NCBI GenBank assembly: GCA_016184365.1
Contig: JACPCW010000075.1
Location: 164,351 to 228,350, forward strand
Length of the DNA: 64,000 nt
Reading direction: 5' to 3'
Origin: Candidatus Rokuibacteriota bacterium
GTDB taxonomy: Bacteria; Methylomirabilota; Methylomirabilia; Rokubacteriales; CSP1-6
Made by a program: the position numbers and the translations under genes. Below the pieces are notes generated by a model. The model saw nothing but the letters and a program-made list of their open reading frames with translations. It ran no database searches and was not told where the DNA came from. Positions 1 to 10,616 of the stretch are shown piece after piece (position 1 is the stretch's first letter; every line of letters begins with the position of its first letter).

Positions 1-1
1 C

Positions 2-937
2 TCGGTGAGCAACTTCCGGTACTACGCGCTGCGCGACGGCCTGTCGTTCCGGTGGATGCGCGCGTGGGACGCGGCGCCGCTCGGCGTGGACTACATCGTG
101 ATGAAGTCGGGAGCGCAGGGGCCGAGCTGGACCGCGGAGAAGCCACGCCGCATCGGTGAGCGGTTCGAGACGGACGCGCGCTTCGCGCAGATCTTTCCCG
201 CGATCGGCGAGTTCCGGCTGCCCGATGGCTCGGTCGCGACGGTGCGCGCGCGGCGGATACCGCCGTCAGCCACGCCGCCCGAGCGGATCGCGGCGGCGGT
301 GGCGGCGGCCGTGCGGCGTGAGATCCGGGCGTTCGCCCGCGATGTCGACGGCCTCGACATCGTCGTCGACGGCGATGCCGATCTCGCCCGGGGCCGCCTG
401 AAGCAGTTGACGATCACCGCGCGCTCGGCGCTCGTCGGCGAGCTCAAGCGCGCTGATGCGGCGCTGCTCCGTGTGCACGACCTTCGCATCACCGCGACGC
501 ATCTCCTCGTCGACCCGGCCACGGTCGTCGAGCGTGGACGTTTCGAGCTGCTGGACGCGGACCGGATCACCGTCGAGCAGGGCCGGATCGACGCCGCGGA
601 TCTGCAGGCGTTTCTCTCCGGACTCCGTCGGTTCCGCCGTGCCACGGTCGTGCTCGAGAACGGCACGGCGGTCATCAGGCTCCAGCAGGCCGGTCCGGAC
701 GTGAGCGCGCGCCTGCGATTCATGCCGGCCGACGACCGGCCATTCATGCTGGTCGCGGACGAGGTCGCGCTGGGGCGGCTGGTCCTGCCGTCGGCGCTGG
801 TCAACTGGGTCGTGAGGAACTACGATCCGACGCCGCGCATGGCGGCGCGCCTGCCGGTTCCGGTGCGGGTGCGGCCGATCGCGATCGGACCCGATGCGGT
901 CCGGATCGGCGGCGCGGGGGAGGCGGGTCGACGATGA
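2..937 (+). CDS. DUF2993 (LmeA-like) domain protein, 5' end outside the window
   Basis: The frame is open to the window edge, so the gene is probably cut at its 5' end; a GTG at 5 is the first possible start inside the window. The C-terminal two thirds (from about residue 90) look like a DUF2993/LmeA-type lipid-binding domain: repeated short beta-type segments and a closing block with NWVVRNYDPTPR. The first 85 residues (RYYALRDG, DYIVMKSGAQGP, GEFRLPDGS) do not belong to that domain and resemble the soluble tail of a membrane glycosyltransferase. That suggests a longer protein upstream, which is inference only. It overlaps nth by 4 bases (ATGA), so the two are probably translated together. 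Function unknown; a cell-envelope lipid role is plausible from the family. Confidence 0.6.
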   Translation, partial: SVSNFRYYALRDGLSFRWMRAWDAAPLGVDYIVMKSGAQGPSWTAEKPRRIGERFETDARFAQIFPAIGEFRLPDGSVATVRARRIPPSATPPERIAAAVAAAVRREIRAFARDVDGLDIVVDGDADLARGRLKQLTITARSALVGELKRADAALLRVHDLRITATHLLVDPATVVERGRFELLDADRITVEQGRIDAADLQAFLSGLRRFRRATVVLENGTAVIRLQQAGPDVSARLRFMPADDRPFMLVADEVALGRLVLPSALVNWVVRNYDPTPRMAARLPVPVRVRPIAIGPDAVRIGGAGEAGRR

Positions 938-1662
938 CAGCGGAAAAGGGGGGTCGAGGCAGGCGCCGGGTCCCCCGGCGGCTGCCGAGCGCTGGGGGCC
1001 TGGGGGCCATGTCGGGGCCCCCAGACAAAAAATCGCGCGCGCGGACGATCCTGCGCCACCTCGAGCGCGCCTATCCGGACGCGAAGTGCGCGTTGAGTTT
1101 CGAGACGCCGCTCGAGCTGCTCGTCGCGACGATCCTGTCCGCGCAGTGCACGGACGAGCGCGTGAACATCGTCACGCGCGATCTCTTCACGAAGTATCGG
1201 AGCGCGGCCGCGTACGCGCGGGCGAACCCCGCGACGTTCGAGGCGGAGATCCGCTCGACCGGGTTCTACCGCGCCAAGGCGCGGTCGGTGATCGGCATGG
1301 CGAAGGCCCTCGTCGAGGAGCACGGCGGCGACGTGCCGCGCGATCTCGAGGCGCTGCGGAAACTCCCCGGTGTCGGCCTCAAGACGGCGAGCGTCCTGCT
1401 CGGGAACGCCTTCGGCACGCCGGCGATCGCGGTGGACACGCACGTGTTCCGGATCTCGCAGCGTCTCGGCCTCGCGAAGGGCGACGACCCGGACCGCATC
1501 CACGACCAGCTCACGGAGGTCCTGCCGCGCGCGCAATGGACGCGTGCCTGCCATCTCATCCAGGCGCACGGCCGGCGCACGTGCACGGCGCGGAAGCCCG
1601 CCTGTCCGGCCTGTCCGGTGCGCGCGCTCTGTCCCTGGCCCGACAAGACGCGCGCCGTTTGA
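934..1662 (+). CDS. nth: Endonuclease III (DNA glycosylase/AP lyase)
   Basis: Removes oxidised pyrimidines in base excision repair and cuts the abasic site. The helix-hairpin-helix LPGVGLKTAS carries the catalytic Lys (about residue 150), and VDTHVFRI carries the catalytic Asp 18 residues later, as in E. coli Nth. The C-terminus has the full [4Fe-4S] signature C-x6-C-x2-C-x5-C. The ATG at 934 overlaps the upstream stop and has a GGAGG ten bases before it. It adds a basic, low-complexity N-terminus encoded by a hairpin repeat (970-1023). An ATG at 1009, in the repeat loop, would give a more usual 217 residues. The catalytic assignment is very secure; the start is not. Confidence 0.93.
   Translation: MTAEKGGRGRRRVPRRLPSAGGLGAMSGPPDKKSRARTILRHLERAYPDAKCALSFETPLELLVATILSAQCTDERVNIVTRDLFTKYRSAAAYARANPATFEAEIRSTGFYRAKARSVIGMAKALVEEHGGDVPRDLEALRKLPGVGLKTASVLLGNAFGTPAIAVDTHVFRISQRLGLAKGDDPDRIHDQLTEVLPRAQWTRACHLIQAHGRRTCTARKPACPACPVRALCPWPDKTRAV
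970..1023 (+). repeat. Family A hairpin repeat, copy 1
   Basis: Two hairpins in a row. The first pairs CGCCGGG with CCCGGCG around TCC. After a GAGCG spacer, the second pairs TGGGGGCC (1001-1008) with GGCCCCCA (1016-1023) around the loop ATGTCGG. The same loop recurs at 35.4, 36.6 and 46.7 kb. Here the repeat lies inside the first 30 codons of nth, and the ATG in its loop is an alternative nth start. Confidence 0.75.
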
Positions 1663-1687
1663 CACTCCACGCCTTTTACTTTAAGGT
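1659..1687 (+). promoter_or_regulatory. Predicted sigma70-type promoter for rplM-rpsI
   Basis: A perfect TTGACA (1659-1664) overlaps the nth stop codon. A 17-base spacer leads to TAAGGT (1682-1687), a partial -10. Transcription would start about 50 bases before rplM, leaving room for an r-protein leader. Confidence 0.5.
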
Positions 1688-1744
1688 AGGACGTTGCGAA
1701 TTCTTCTGTCCTGACGGCCACTTGGACCTTCGAAAGGGAACGTA

Positions 1745-2182
1745 ATGCCGACGCCGATGCCGACCGAGACCGAGATCGAAACGAACCGTCGATGGTTCGT
1801 CGTTGACGCGGAAGGAAAGGTGCTGGGGCGCCTTGCCACCCGGATCGCCACGATCCTCCGCGGCAAGCACAAGCCCACGTACGCGCCGCACCTCGACGTC
1901 GGCGATCACGTCATCGTCGTGAACGCGGAGAAGATCCACCTGAGCGGCCGCAAGCGCAGCGACAAGATGTATCGCTGGCACACCGGGTACATCGGCGGAC
2001 TCAAAGAAGTGCCCGCCGAAGAGATGATCAAGAGCCATCCCGAGCGCGTGATCGAGTGGGCCGTGCAGGGAATGCTCCCGAAGACCCGGCTCGGCCGGGC
2101 GATGGCCAAGAAGCTCAAGGTCTACCGCGGCAGCGCGCATCCGCACGACGCTCAGCAGCCGCAGGGTCTGGAGGTGCGCTGA
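1745..2182 (+). CDS. rplM: Large ribosomal subunit protein uL13
   Basis: Structural protein of the 50S subunit. The 145-residue length fits the family. Typical segments are present: [19 protein letters not shown] near the start, then [26 protein letters not shown] and the region around [13 protein letters not shown] short extra N-terminus ([10 protein letters not shown]) precedes the conserved part. Its stop shares one base with the rpsI start, the standard rplM-rpsI pair. A predicted promoter lies just upstream. Confidence 0.97.
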   Translation: MPTPMPTETEIETNRRWFVVDAEGKVLGRLATRIATILRGKHKPTYAPHLDVGDHVIVVNAEKIHLSGRKRSDKMYRWHTGYIGGLKEVPAEEMIKSHPERVIEWAVQGMLPKTRLGRAMAKKLKVYRGSAHPHDAQQPQGLEVR

Positions 2183-2577
2183 TGGCGGTCATGGAGCGGT
2201 TCTACGGCACCGGTCGGCGCAAGACGTCGATCGCCCGCGTCTGGATCCGGCCCGGGACGGGGCGCGTCCTGGTGAACAAGCGTCCGTTCGAGGACTACTT
2301 CCCGCGCGAGACGCTGCGCATGATCATCGCGCAGCCGTTCGCGGTCACGAACACGCTCGGCCAGTTCGACATGATCACCACGGTCGCCGGCGGTGGCCCG
2401 ACGGGCCAGGCCGGCGCCGTGCGCCACGGTCTCGCGCGCGCGCTGACGCGCTTCGACGAGAAGCTGCGGCTCGCGCTGAAGAAGGCCGGTCTGCTGACGC
2501 GCGATCCGCGGATGCGTGAGCGCAAGAAATACGGCCAGCCGGGCGCCCGCCAGAAGTTCCAGTATTCGAAGCGGTAG
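2182..2577 (+). CDS. rpsI: Small ribosomal subunit protein uS9
   Basis: 30S protein whose basic C-terminal tail reaches toward the P-site tRNA. The 131-residue product has the family hallmarks: [19 protein letters not shown] at the start, [19 protein letters not shown] in the middle, and the [18 protein letters not shown] tail with terminal KR. The ATG at 2182 is preceded by GGAGG and overlaps the rplM stop; ATG at 2191 is a less likely alternative. Longer upstream readings in this frame belong to rplM out of frame. Confidence 0.97.
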   Translation: MAVMERFYGTGRRKTSIARVWIRPGTGRVLVNKRPFEDYFPRETLRMIIAQPFAVTNTLGQFDMITTVAGGGPTGQAGAVRHGLARALTRFDEKLRLALKKAGLLTRDPRMRERKKYGQPGARQKFQYSKR

Positions 2578-2590
2578 GAGTACCGCGTCA

Positions 2591-3646
2591 GTGACGAAGG
2601 TCCGCGTCGCCGTCGCCGGCGCGAGCGGTTACATGGGGGCGGAGCTGCTCCGCCTCCTGCTCGTTCATCCGCGCGTCGAGCTCACGGGCGTGACCTCGGA
2701 GCGCCTGGCCGGTGAGCGGCTCGACCGGAGCTTTCCGCACCTTCGCGGCCTCACCGACCTCGAATTCCACGACCTGCGGCCGGAGTGGCTCGCGGACGTC
2801 GCGGACATCGTCTTCCTGGCGCTGCCGCACATGGAGTCGCAGCGCGCCGTGCCGGGACTCCGTGCGGCCGGCCGCAAGGTGATCGACCTCTCCGCCGACT
2901 ACCGGCTGCGCGACGCGACCGACTACGTCACCTGGTACAAGGCGGCGCACATCGATCCGGCGGGCCTCGGCGAAGCGGTGTACGGACTGCCGGAGCTTCA
3001 TCGCAAGGCGATCGCCGGTGCGTCGCTCGTCGCCAATCCCGGCTGCTATCCGGCCGGAGCGGTGCTCGCCACGGCGCCGCTGTTCCGGAACGGGCTCGCC
3101 CGGCTCGACGGCGTCGTCATCGACGGCAAGTCGGGCGTGACTGGCGCGGGTGCCCAGGGCCGGAAGGTCGACCCGATGTATCTCTTCACCGAGGCGAACG
3201 AGAACGTGCAGGCGTACGGGCTCGCGTCGCACCGGCACACCCCGGAAATAGAGCAGGAATTGTCGCTACTTGCGGGTGCAGCGCTGAAGGTCTCCTTCAC
3301 CCCGCATCTGGTCCCCCTGAATCGAGGGCTGTTCACCACCGCGTCCGTGGTGCTCGCGTCTCCGCTGTCGACCGCTGACCTCACGGCGGTCTACCGCGAG
3401 GTCTACGCGGGCGAGCCGTTCGTCCGCGTGCTGGGCGACGGCGACCGGCCGACGACGCGCGCCGTCGTCGGGTCGAACTACTGTGACGTGGCCATCGTCG
3501 CGGACACCCGCACCGGCCGCGCCGTGTGCGTCTCCGCGCTCGACAACCTCGGCAAGGGCGGCTCGTCCAACGGCGTCCAGAATCTCAACATCCTGTGCGG
3601 GTGGCCGGAGCGGACGGGGCTCGAGGCCGCGCCGGTCTATCCCTGA
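2591..3646 (+). CDS. argC: N-acetyl-gamma-glutamyl-phosphate reductase
   Basis: Third step of arginine synthesis: NADPH-dependent reduction of N-acetylglutamyl phosphate to the semialdehyde. GTG start at 2591 with a GGAG ten bases upstream; 351 residues. The N-terminal Rossmann motif VAVAGASGYMGAELLRLL, the catalytic cysteine in NPGCYPAGAVLA and the HLVPLNRGLF histidine region are all present. The C-terminal SALDNLGKGGSSNGVQNLN is diagnostic. It is followed at once by argJ, giving two consecutive acetyl-cycle enzymes in one operon. Confidence 0.96.
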   Translation: MTKVRVAVAGASGYMGAELLRLLLVHPRVELTGVTSERLAGERLDRSFPHLRGLTDLEFHDLRPEWLADVADIVFLALPHMESQRAVPGLRAAGRKVIDLSADYRLRDATDYVTWYKAAHIDPAGLGEAVYGLPELHRKAIAGASLVANPGCYPAGAVLATAPLFRNGLARLDGVVIDGKSGVTGAGAQGRKVDPMYLFTEANENVQAYGLASHRHTPEIEQELSLLAGAALKVSFTPHLVPLNRGLFTTASVVLASPLSTADLTAVYREVYAGEPFVRVLGDGDRPTTRAVVGSNYCDVAIVADTRTGRAVCVSALDNLGKGGSSNGVQNLNILCGWPERTGLEAAPVYP

Positions 3647-3660
3647 AAGCGGGCTACAGG

Positions 3661-4875
3661 TTGCCGGAGCTCGAGTGGCTCGACGGCGGCATCACTGCCG
3701 TCCCGGGCATCCTCGCCAGCGGTGTCGCCGCGGGCATCAAGCCGAGCGGGAAGAAGGACCTCGCCCTCATCTATTCGTCGTCGCCGGGCCGCGCCGCGGC
3801 CGTGTTCACGGCCAACCAGGTGAAGGGCGCGCCCGTCCTCGTCTCGATGCAGCACGTGCGCGGCGGCGTCGCCCAGGCCATCGTCGCGTCGAGCGGCTGT
3901 GCGAACGTGTGCACGGGTGAGCAGGGCGTCCGCGACGCGCGTGAGATGACGCGGATCGTCGCCGATCAGCTGCGGATCAAGCCGGAGCACGTGCTGATCG
4001 CCGCCACCGGCGTGATCGGCGCGCCGATGCCGATGGACAAGATCCGCTCCGCGCTGCCGAAGCTCGTGAAGTCGCTGTCGCCGCAGGGCGGCCGCCACGC
4101 GAACGAGGCGATCATGACGACGGACACGCGGCCGAAGGAAGCGGCCGTGCGGATCGACGTCGGCGGCCGCCCGGTGACGATCGGCGGCATGGCCAAGGGC
4201 GCCGCGATGATCGAGCCGCACCTGGCGACCATGCTCGCCTTCATCGCCACGGACGCCGCGGTCACGCGCGATGCGCTCGACGCCGTGACCCGCCGCGCCG
4301 TCGACCGCTCGTTCAACCGCGTGACGATCGACAGCGACCAGTCGACGAGCGACACCGTGTTCGTCGTCGCCAACGGCGCGGCCCAGAACGCGCCGCTCGC
4401 GCCGGGCATGCGCGGGCTCACGCAGTTCGCGCGCGGCCTCGCCGCCGTCATGGAGCGGCTCGCGCGCCAGATGGTGCAGGACGGCGAAGGCGCGACGAAG
4501 CTCGTCGCGGTCACGGTCCGCGGCGCCGCGAGCAAGCGGGACGCGCTGGCCGCGGCCCGGGCGATCGCCAACTCGCCGCTCGTGAAGACGGCGATCAACG
4601 GCGCGGATCCGAACTGGGGCCGGCTGATGATGGCGATCGGCAAATCGCCGGCCCGGGTGGACGCCGGACGCGTGGCGATCGCGTTCGACGCGGAGACGAT
4701 CGTGGAAGGCGGCGTCCAGAAGGAGGGCGTGCGCCTCGAACGCATCCGGGAGATCATGGGTGGGTCGGAGTACACCATCACGGTGGACCTCGGTCTCGGC
4801 CGGGCCGAGGAAACAGTCTGGACGTGTGATCTCTCCGAGGAATACGTCCGGCTGAACTCGAAGTACACGACCTGA
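3661..4875 (+). CDS. argJ: Bifunctional glutamate N-acetyltransferase / amino-acid acetyltransferase
   Basis: Transfers acetyl from N-acetylornithine to glutamate, and in bifunctional forms also makes N-acetylglutamate from acetyl-CoA. The self-cleavage site lies in [15 protein letters not shown], where the Thr after Ala becomes the beta-chain nucleophile. [10 protein letters not shown] and [15 protein letters not shown] are further family blocks. No ATG fits the start. TTG at 3661 gives [16 protein letters not shown], the usual ArgJ beginning, and 404 residues; GTG at 3601 or CTG at 3643 are alternatives inside argC. The C-terminal [17 protein letters not shown] end is normal. Confidence 0.94.
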   Translation: MPELEWLDGGITAVPGILASGVAAGIKPSGKKDLALIYSSSPGRAAAVFTANQVKGAPVLVSMQHVRGGVAQAIVASSGCANVCTGEQGVRDAREMTRIVADQLRIKPEHVLIAATGVIGAPMPMDKIRSALPKLVKSLSPQGGRHANEAIMTTDTRPKEAAVRIDVGGRPVTIGGMAKGAAMIEPHLATMLAFIATDAAVTRDALDAVTRRAVDRSFNRVTIDSDQSTSDTVFVVANGAAQNAPLAPGMRGLTQFARGLAAVMERLARQMVQDGEGATKLVAVTVRGAASKRDALAAARAIANSPLVKTAINGADPNWGRLMMAIGKSPARVDAGRVAIAFDAETIVEGGVQKEGVRLERIREIMGGSEYTITVDLGLGRAEETVWTCDLSEEYVRLNSKYTT

Positions 4876-4920
4876 CGGCCTATCACGCACGCCGCGCACG
4901 ACACGGTGCGGAGCGGAAGA

Positions 4921-4938
4921 GGGTCCGAGGACGGACCC
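4921..4938 (+). promoter_or_regulatory. Hairpin in the rpsB leader
   Basis: GGGTCCG (4921-4927) and CGGACCC (4932-4938) form a perfect 7-bp stem with a four-base loop, 44 bases before rpsB. It could be an S2 autoregulatory leader element or an attenuator for readthrough from argJ. No T-run follows, so a simple intrinsic terminator is unlikely. The rpsB ribosome-binding site AAGGAGG lies further downstream. Confidence 0.35.
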
Positions 4939-4981
4939 GGGCTCCGAACGCGCGGCGGAGGAATCAACCGAAGGAGGACCG

Positions 4982-7079
<2,098 letters not shown>

Positions 7080-7088
7080 CGGGATGAA

Positions 7089-7196
7089 GGGCGCAGCCGC
7101 AGCACGGCGTGGCAGCGGGAGGTGAGGCCGATCGACGGCCGAGCCGACACTACGATGAAGTCCCGCTAGGCGGAGCGTGTGCGAGGCGAGTCAGTG
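7089..7196 (+). repeat. Family B dispersed repeat, copy 1
   Basis: About 108 bases beginning GGGCGCAGCCGCAGCACGG and ending GCGAGGCGAGTCAGTG. It closely matches 42324-42427, with small indels, and the shortened copy at 42259-42317. It contains an internal palindrome, GCCGATCGACGGC. It fills the whole pyrH-frr gap and stops 12 bases before the frr ATG, just before the GGGAGGACC ribosome-binding site. No coding potential. Confidence 0.75.
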
Positions 7197-7208
7197 GGAG
7201 GACCAACC

Positions 7209-7763
7209 ATGCAGGCGCTGCTGAAGGACATGGAAACGCGGATGCAGGCGGCGGTCGACACGCTCGGTCGCGAGTTCGCCAGCGTGCGCACGGGTCGGGC
7301 GTCGGCCGCGCTGCTCGATCCGATCCGGGTCGACTACTACGGCACGCCGACGGCGATCAATCAGATGGCGTCGGTTGCGGTCCCCGACGCGCGGGCGATC
7401 ACGATCCAGCCCTGGGAGGCGAACCAGCTCGGCGCGATCGAGAAGGCGATCATGAAGTCGGACCTCGGCCTCACGCCGGTGAACGACGGCAAGCTGATCC
7501 GCCTGACGATGCCGACGCTCACCGAGGAGCGCAGGAAGCAGCTCGCGAGGACCGTCGGCAAGATCGCCGAGGAAGGCCGCGTGGCCATCCGGAACGTCCG
7601 CCGCGAGGCGAACGACAAGCTGAAGGGCATGGCGAAGGACAAGCGCGTCTCCGAGGACGAAGAGCGCCGCGGCCACGACCAGATCCAGAAGACGACGGAC
7701 CGCTTCATCGCGAAGGTCGACGAGCTCCTCAAGAAGAAGGAGCAGGAGATCCTTTCATTCTGA
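7209..7763 (+). CDS. frr: Ribosome recycling factor
   Basis: Splits post-termination ribosomes together with EF-G. 184 residues from the ATG at 7209, preceded by GGGAGG. Typical blocks are RTGRASAALLDPIRVDYYG, ITIQPWEANQLGAIEKAI and the C-terminal RRGHDQIQKTTDRFIAKVDELLKKKE helix. An in-frame GTG at 7194 is the last codon of the repeat; the standard N-terminus MQALLKDME favours 7209. Confidence 0.96.
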   Translation: MQALLKDMETRMQAAVDTLGREFASVRTGRASAALLDPIRVDYYGTPTAINQMASVAVPDARAITIQPWEANQLGAIEKAIMKSDLGLTPVNDGKLIRLTMPTLTEERRKQLARTVGKIAEEGRVAIRNVRREANDKLKGMAKDKRVSEDEERRGHDQIQKTTDRFIAKVDELLKKKEQEILSF

Positions 7764-7791
7764 TGCGGACCGGCGGGTACCATGAGGACCC

Positions 7792-8574
7792 ATGGCGGTA
7801 ACCCCGTCGGGGCCCTCCGCGCGCACCGACCTCGCGAAGCTCGGGGAGCTCGAGCTGCTCGAGCTCGTCCGGTCCCATCCCGTGCCGGCGCACGTCGCGA
7901 TCATCATGGACGGCAACGGCCGCTGGGCGACGCAGCGCGGGTGGCCGCGCGCGGCGGGGCACAAGGAAGGCGTGACGGCCGCCCGCCGGGTCATCCGCGC
8001 GGCCGACGACGTGGGGCTCCGCTATCTCACGCTCTACGCGTTTTCGACGGAGAACTGGAGCCGGCCCGCGCAGGAAGTGTCGATGCTGATGGCGCTGCTC
8101 GAGCGCGCGATCGTCTCCGAGCTGCCGGAGCTCATGGAGCGCAACGTGCGGCTGCGCATCATCGGCCGTGCGGACGGCGTGCCCGCGCCGGTGCAGCGCG
8201 GCATCGATCGTGTCGTGAACGGCACGGCGAACAACACCGGGCTCCAGCTGTTCATGGCCTTCAACTACGGCGGGCGCGACGAGCTCCTCGACGCGTTCCG
8301 CGCGCTCGCCCGTCGCGTCGCGGCCGGCGAGCTCACGCCCGACGAGATCACCGAAGCGCACGTCACGCGCGCGCTCTACACGAAGGACGTCCCCGATCCG
8401 GACCTTCTCATCCGCACGAGCGGCGAGATGCGGGTGTCGAACTTCCTGCTCTGGCAGATCGCCTATACCGAGCTGTGGATCACGCCCACCCTGTGGCCGG
8501 AGTTCGGCGCCGCCGACCTCTACCGGGCCGTCGCCGACTTCCAGGGACGCGTTCGCCGCTTCGGGGGCGTGTGA
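7792..8574 (+). CDS. uppS: Undecaprenyl diphosphate synthase (cis-prenyltransferase)
   Basis: Condenses isopentenyl diphosphate units to make the C55 lipid carrier for peptidoglycan. The diagnostic HVAIIMDGNGRWA includes the catalytic Asp, followed by AGHKEGVTAARR, LYAFSTENWSRP and DLLIRTSGEMRVSNFLLWQ. 260 residues, with a slightly long N-terminus. It begins the lipid/isoprenoid section with cdsA, dxr and ispG nearby, which links precursor supply to its use. Confidence 0.96.
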   Translation: MAVTPSGPSARTDLAKLGELELLELVRSHPVPAHVAIIMDGNGRWATQRGWPRAAGHKEGVTAARRVIRAADDVGLRYLTLYAFSTENWSRPAQEVSMLMALLERAIVSELPELMERNVRLRIIGRADGVPAPVQRGIDRVVNGTANNTGLQLFMAFNYGGRDELLDAFRALARRVAAGELTPDEITEAHVTRALYTKDVPDPDLLIRTSGEMRVSNFLLWQIAYTELWITPTLWPEFGAADLYRAVADFQGRVRRFGGV

Positions 8575-8644
8575 TCGCCATGCAGCGCCTCGATTGCGTG
8601 CGGCCGTGACGGGAGTCGCGACGCTCCGCCTCGGAGGTGACGAC

Positions 8645-9448
8645 GTGCCGACGTCGGCGCTCGCGAAGCGACTGGTCAGTGCGGTCACCCTGATTCCCGC
8701 CGTCGTGTGGCTGACGCTCGCGGGACCGGCCGTGGTGTTTCACGCCGTGGTCATCGCGCTCGCGGCGGGGGCCGCGTGGGAGCTCGCGCGGATGTTCGAG
8801 CGGGCCGGCCGCGGAACGCACGGCTGGCTGACGCCCGCCGTCGCCGCCTTGGTGACCGCGAGCTTCGTGCGGCCGCGTCTCGTCCCCGCGGCGCTGACGG
8901 CGGCCGTGCTGCTGACGCTGGCCGCGCCGCTCTGGCGACGGACCGCGCCTTCGACGGACGCCGTCACGACGACGCTGCTCGCGATCACGTACGTCGGCTG
9001 GATGCTCGGCCACGGCGTGCTCCTGCGCGAGCTGCCGAACGGCGGTCCGCTCGTGCTGCTCCTCCTCGGCGTCACGTGGGCCGGCGACAGCGCCGCCTAC
9101 TTCGTCGGCTCGACGATCGGACGGACGAAGCTCGCCCCGGTCGTCAGCCCGAACAAGACCATCGAAGGCGCCGTCGGGCAGGTGGTGGCGGCGATCATCG
9201 CCGCGATCGCGCTCCACGGGTGGCTCGTCCCCGAGTGGACGTGGCTGGCGGCCGCGGTGGCGGGCGTCGTCCTCGGCACCGTGGCGCAGATCGGGGATCT
9301 CGCCGAGTCGGTGATCAAGCGGTCGCTCGGCACGAAGGACACCGGCGGGCTCATCCCCGGTCACGGCGGCGTGCTCGACCGCCTCGACAGCGTCCTCTTC
9401 AACGTGCCGGCGCTGTACTACCTCGTCACCCTCGGAGGGCGCACGTGA
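8645..9448 (+). CDS. cdsA: Phosphatidate cytidylyltransferase (CDP-diglyceride synthase)
   Basis: Makes CDP-diacylglycerol from phosphatidate and CTP in the membrane. Many hydrophobic segments fill the first 200 residues. The C-terminal signature IGDLAESVIKRSLGTKDTGG followed by PGHGGVLDRLDS is diagnostic, with SPNKTIEGAVG upstream. GTG at 8645 follows GGAGGTGAC and gives 267 residues; an upstream ATG at 8594 would add 17 residues. The stop overlaps the dxr start by 4 bases. Confidence 0.94.
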   Translation: MPTSALAKRLVSAVTLIPAVVWLTLAGPAVVFHAVVIALAAGAAWELARMFERAGRGTHGWLTPAVAALVTASFVRPRLVPAALTAAVLLTLAAPLWRRTAPSTDAVTTTLLAITYVGWMLGHGVLLRELPNGGPLVLLLLGVTWAGDSAAYFVGSTIGRTKLAPVVSPNKTIEGAVGQVVAAIIAAIALHGWLVPEWTWLAAAVAGVVLGTVAQIGDLAESVIKRSLGTKDTGGLIPGHGGVLDRLDSVLFNVPALYYLVTLGGRT

Positions 9449-10611
9449 AGCGGCTCACCCTGCTGGGCGCCACGGGGTCGATCGGCCTGCGGACGCTCGA
9501 GCTCGTCTCGAGCTTCCCGGACGACTTCGAGGTGGCGGCGCTGGCGGCCCGCGGGTCCAACGTCGACCTCGTCGTCGATCTCGTCCGGAAGTATTCGCCG
9601 CGCGCCGTCGCGCTGCTCGACCGTGACGCGCTCGAGCGTCTCGCGCGGGCGCTGCCGTCGCCGCGGCCCGAGCTCTTCGCCGGCCCCGAGGGTCTCGCCA
9701 CGGTCGCGCGCGACGTCGACGCCGACATCGTCGTGTCGGCGCTGGTCGGCGGCGTCGGCCTGCTGCCGACGATGGCCGCGATCCAGAGCGGCCGCACCGT
9801 CGCGCTCGCGAACAAGGAAACGCTCGTGATGGCCGGCAGCCTGATGACGGCGGCCGCGCGCGAGCGGGGTGTGGCGCTGCTGCCGGTCGACTCGGAGCAC
9901 AACGCCGTCTTCCAGTGCCTCGCCGGTCACAACCGCGCGGACGTGCACCGCATCCTGCTGACGGCGTCCGGCGGTCCGTTCCGCGAGACGCCGAAGGCGA
10001 AGCTCGATCACGCCACCGTCGAGGACGCGCTGCGCCACCCGACGTGGAAGATGGGCGCGAAGATCACGATCGATTCGGCGACGCTCATGAACAAGGGGCT
10101 CGAGGTCATCGAGGCCCGCTGGCTCTTCGACGTGGCCCCGGAGCAGGTGCAGATCATCATTCACCCGCAGTCGATCGTGCACTCGATGGTCGAGTACGTG
10201 GATGGCTCCGTCATCGCCCAGCTCGGCGTCGCCGACATGGGCATCCCGATCCTCTATGCGCTCACGTATCCGGAGCGCCGGCCGGTGCCGGCGGCGCGTC
10301 TCGACCTGACGCGCGCCGGCGCGCTCACGTTCTTCCCGCCCGATACGGACCGGTTCCCGTGCCTCGTCCTCGCGCGTGAAGCGCTGGACGCCGGGGGCCT
10401 CGCGCCGGCGGTGCTGAACGCCGCGAACGAAATCGCCGTCGCGGCCTTCCTCGATCGCCGCGTCGGCTTCATGGAGATTCCCGCGCTCATCCGGCGGGCG
10501 CTCGACCGGCATCCCGGCGGCGCTCTCCGTTCGATCGACGAATGTATCGCCGCGGACGCGGACACGCGTGCGGCGGTGCGCGCGTGGATCGACGCGCGGT
10601 CTGGAGGGTAG
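9445..10611 (+). CDS. dxr: 1-deoxy-D-xylulose 5-phosphate reductoisomerase
   Basis: First committed step of the non-mevalonate (MEP) isoprenoid pathway, NADPH and divalent-metal dependent. GTG start in a GTGA overlap with cdsA; 388 residues. LLGATGSIGLRTLEL is the NADPH-binding motif. ALANKETLVMAG, PVDSEHNAVFQCL (metal ligands), TASGGPF and MNKGLEVIEARWLF are all present. The C-terminal domain contains NAANEIAVAAFLDRRVGF. Same operon as rseP and ispG. Confidence 0.97.
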   Translation: MKRLTLLGATGSIGLRTLELVSSFPDDFEVAALAARGSNVDLVVDLVRKYSPRAVALLDRDALERLARALPSPRPELFAGPEGLATVARDVDADIVVSALVGGVGLLPTMAAIQSGRTVALANKETLVMAGSLMTAAARERGVALLPVDSEHNAVFQCLAGHNRADVHRILLTASGGPFRETPKAKLDHATVEDALRHPTWKMGAKITIDSATLMNKGLEVIEARWLFDVAPEQVQIIIHPQSIVHSMVEYVDGSVIAQLGVADMGIPILYALTYPERRPVPAARLDLTRAGALTFFPPDTDRFPCLVLAREALDAGGLAPAVLNAANEIAVAAFLDRRVGFMEIPALIRRALDRHPGGALRSIDECIAADADTRAAVRAWIDARSGG

Positions 10612-10616
10612 CAGTC

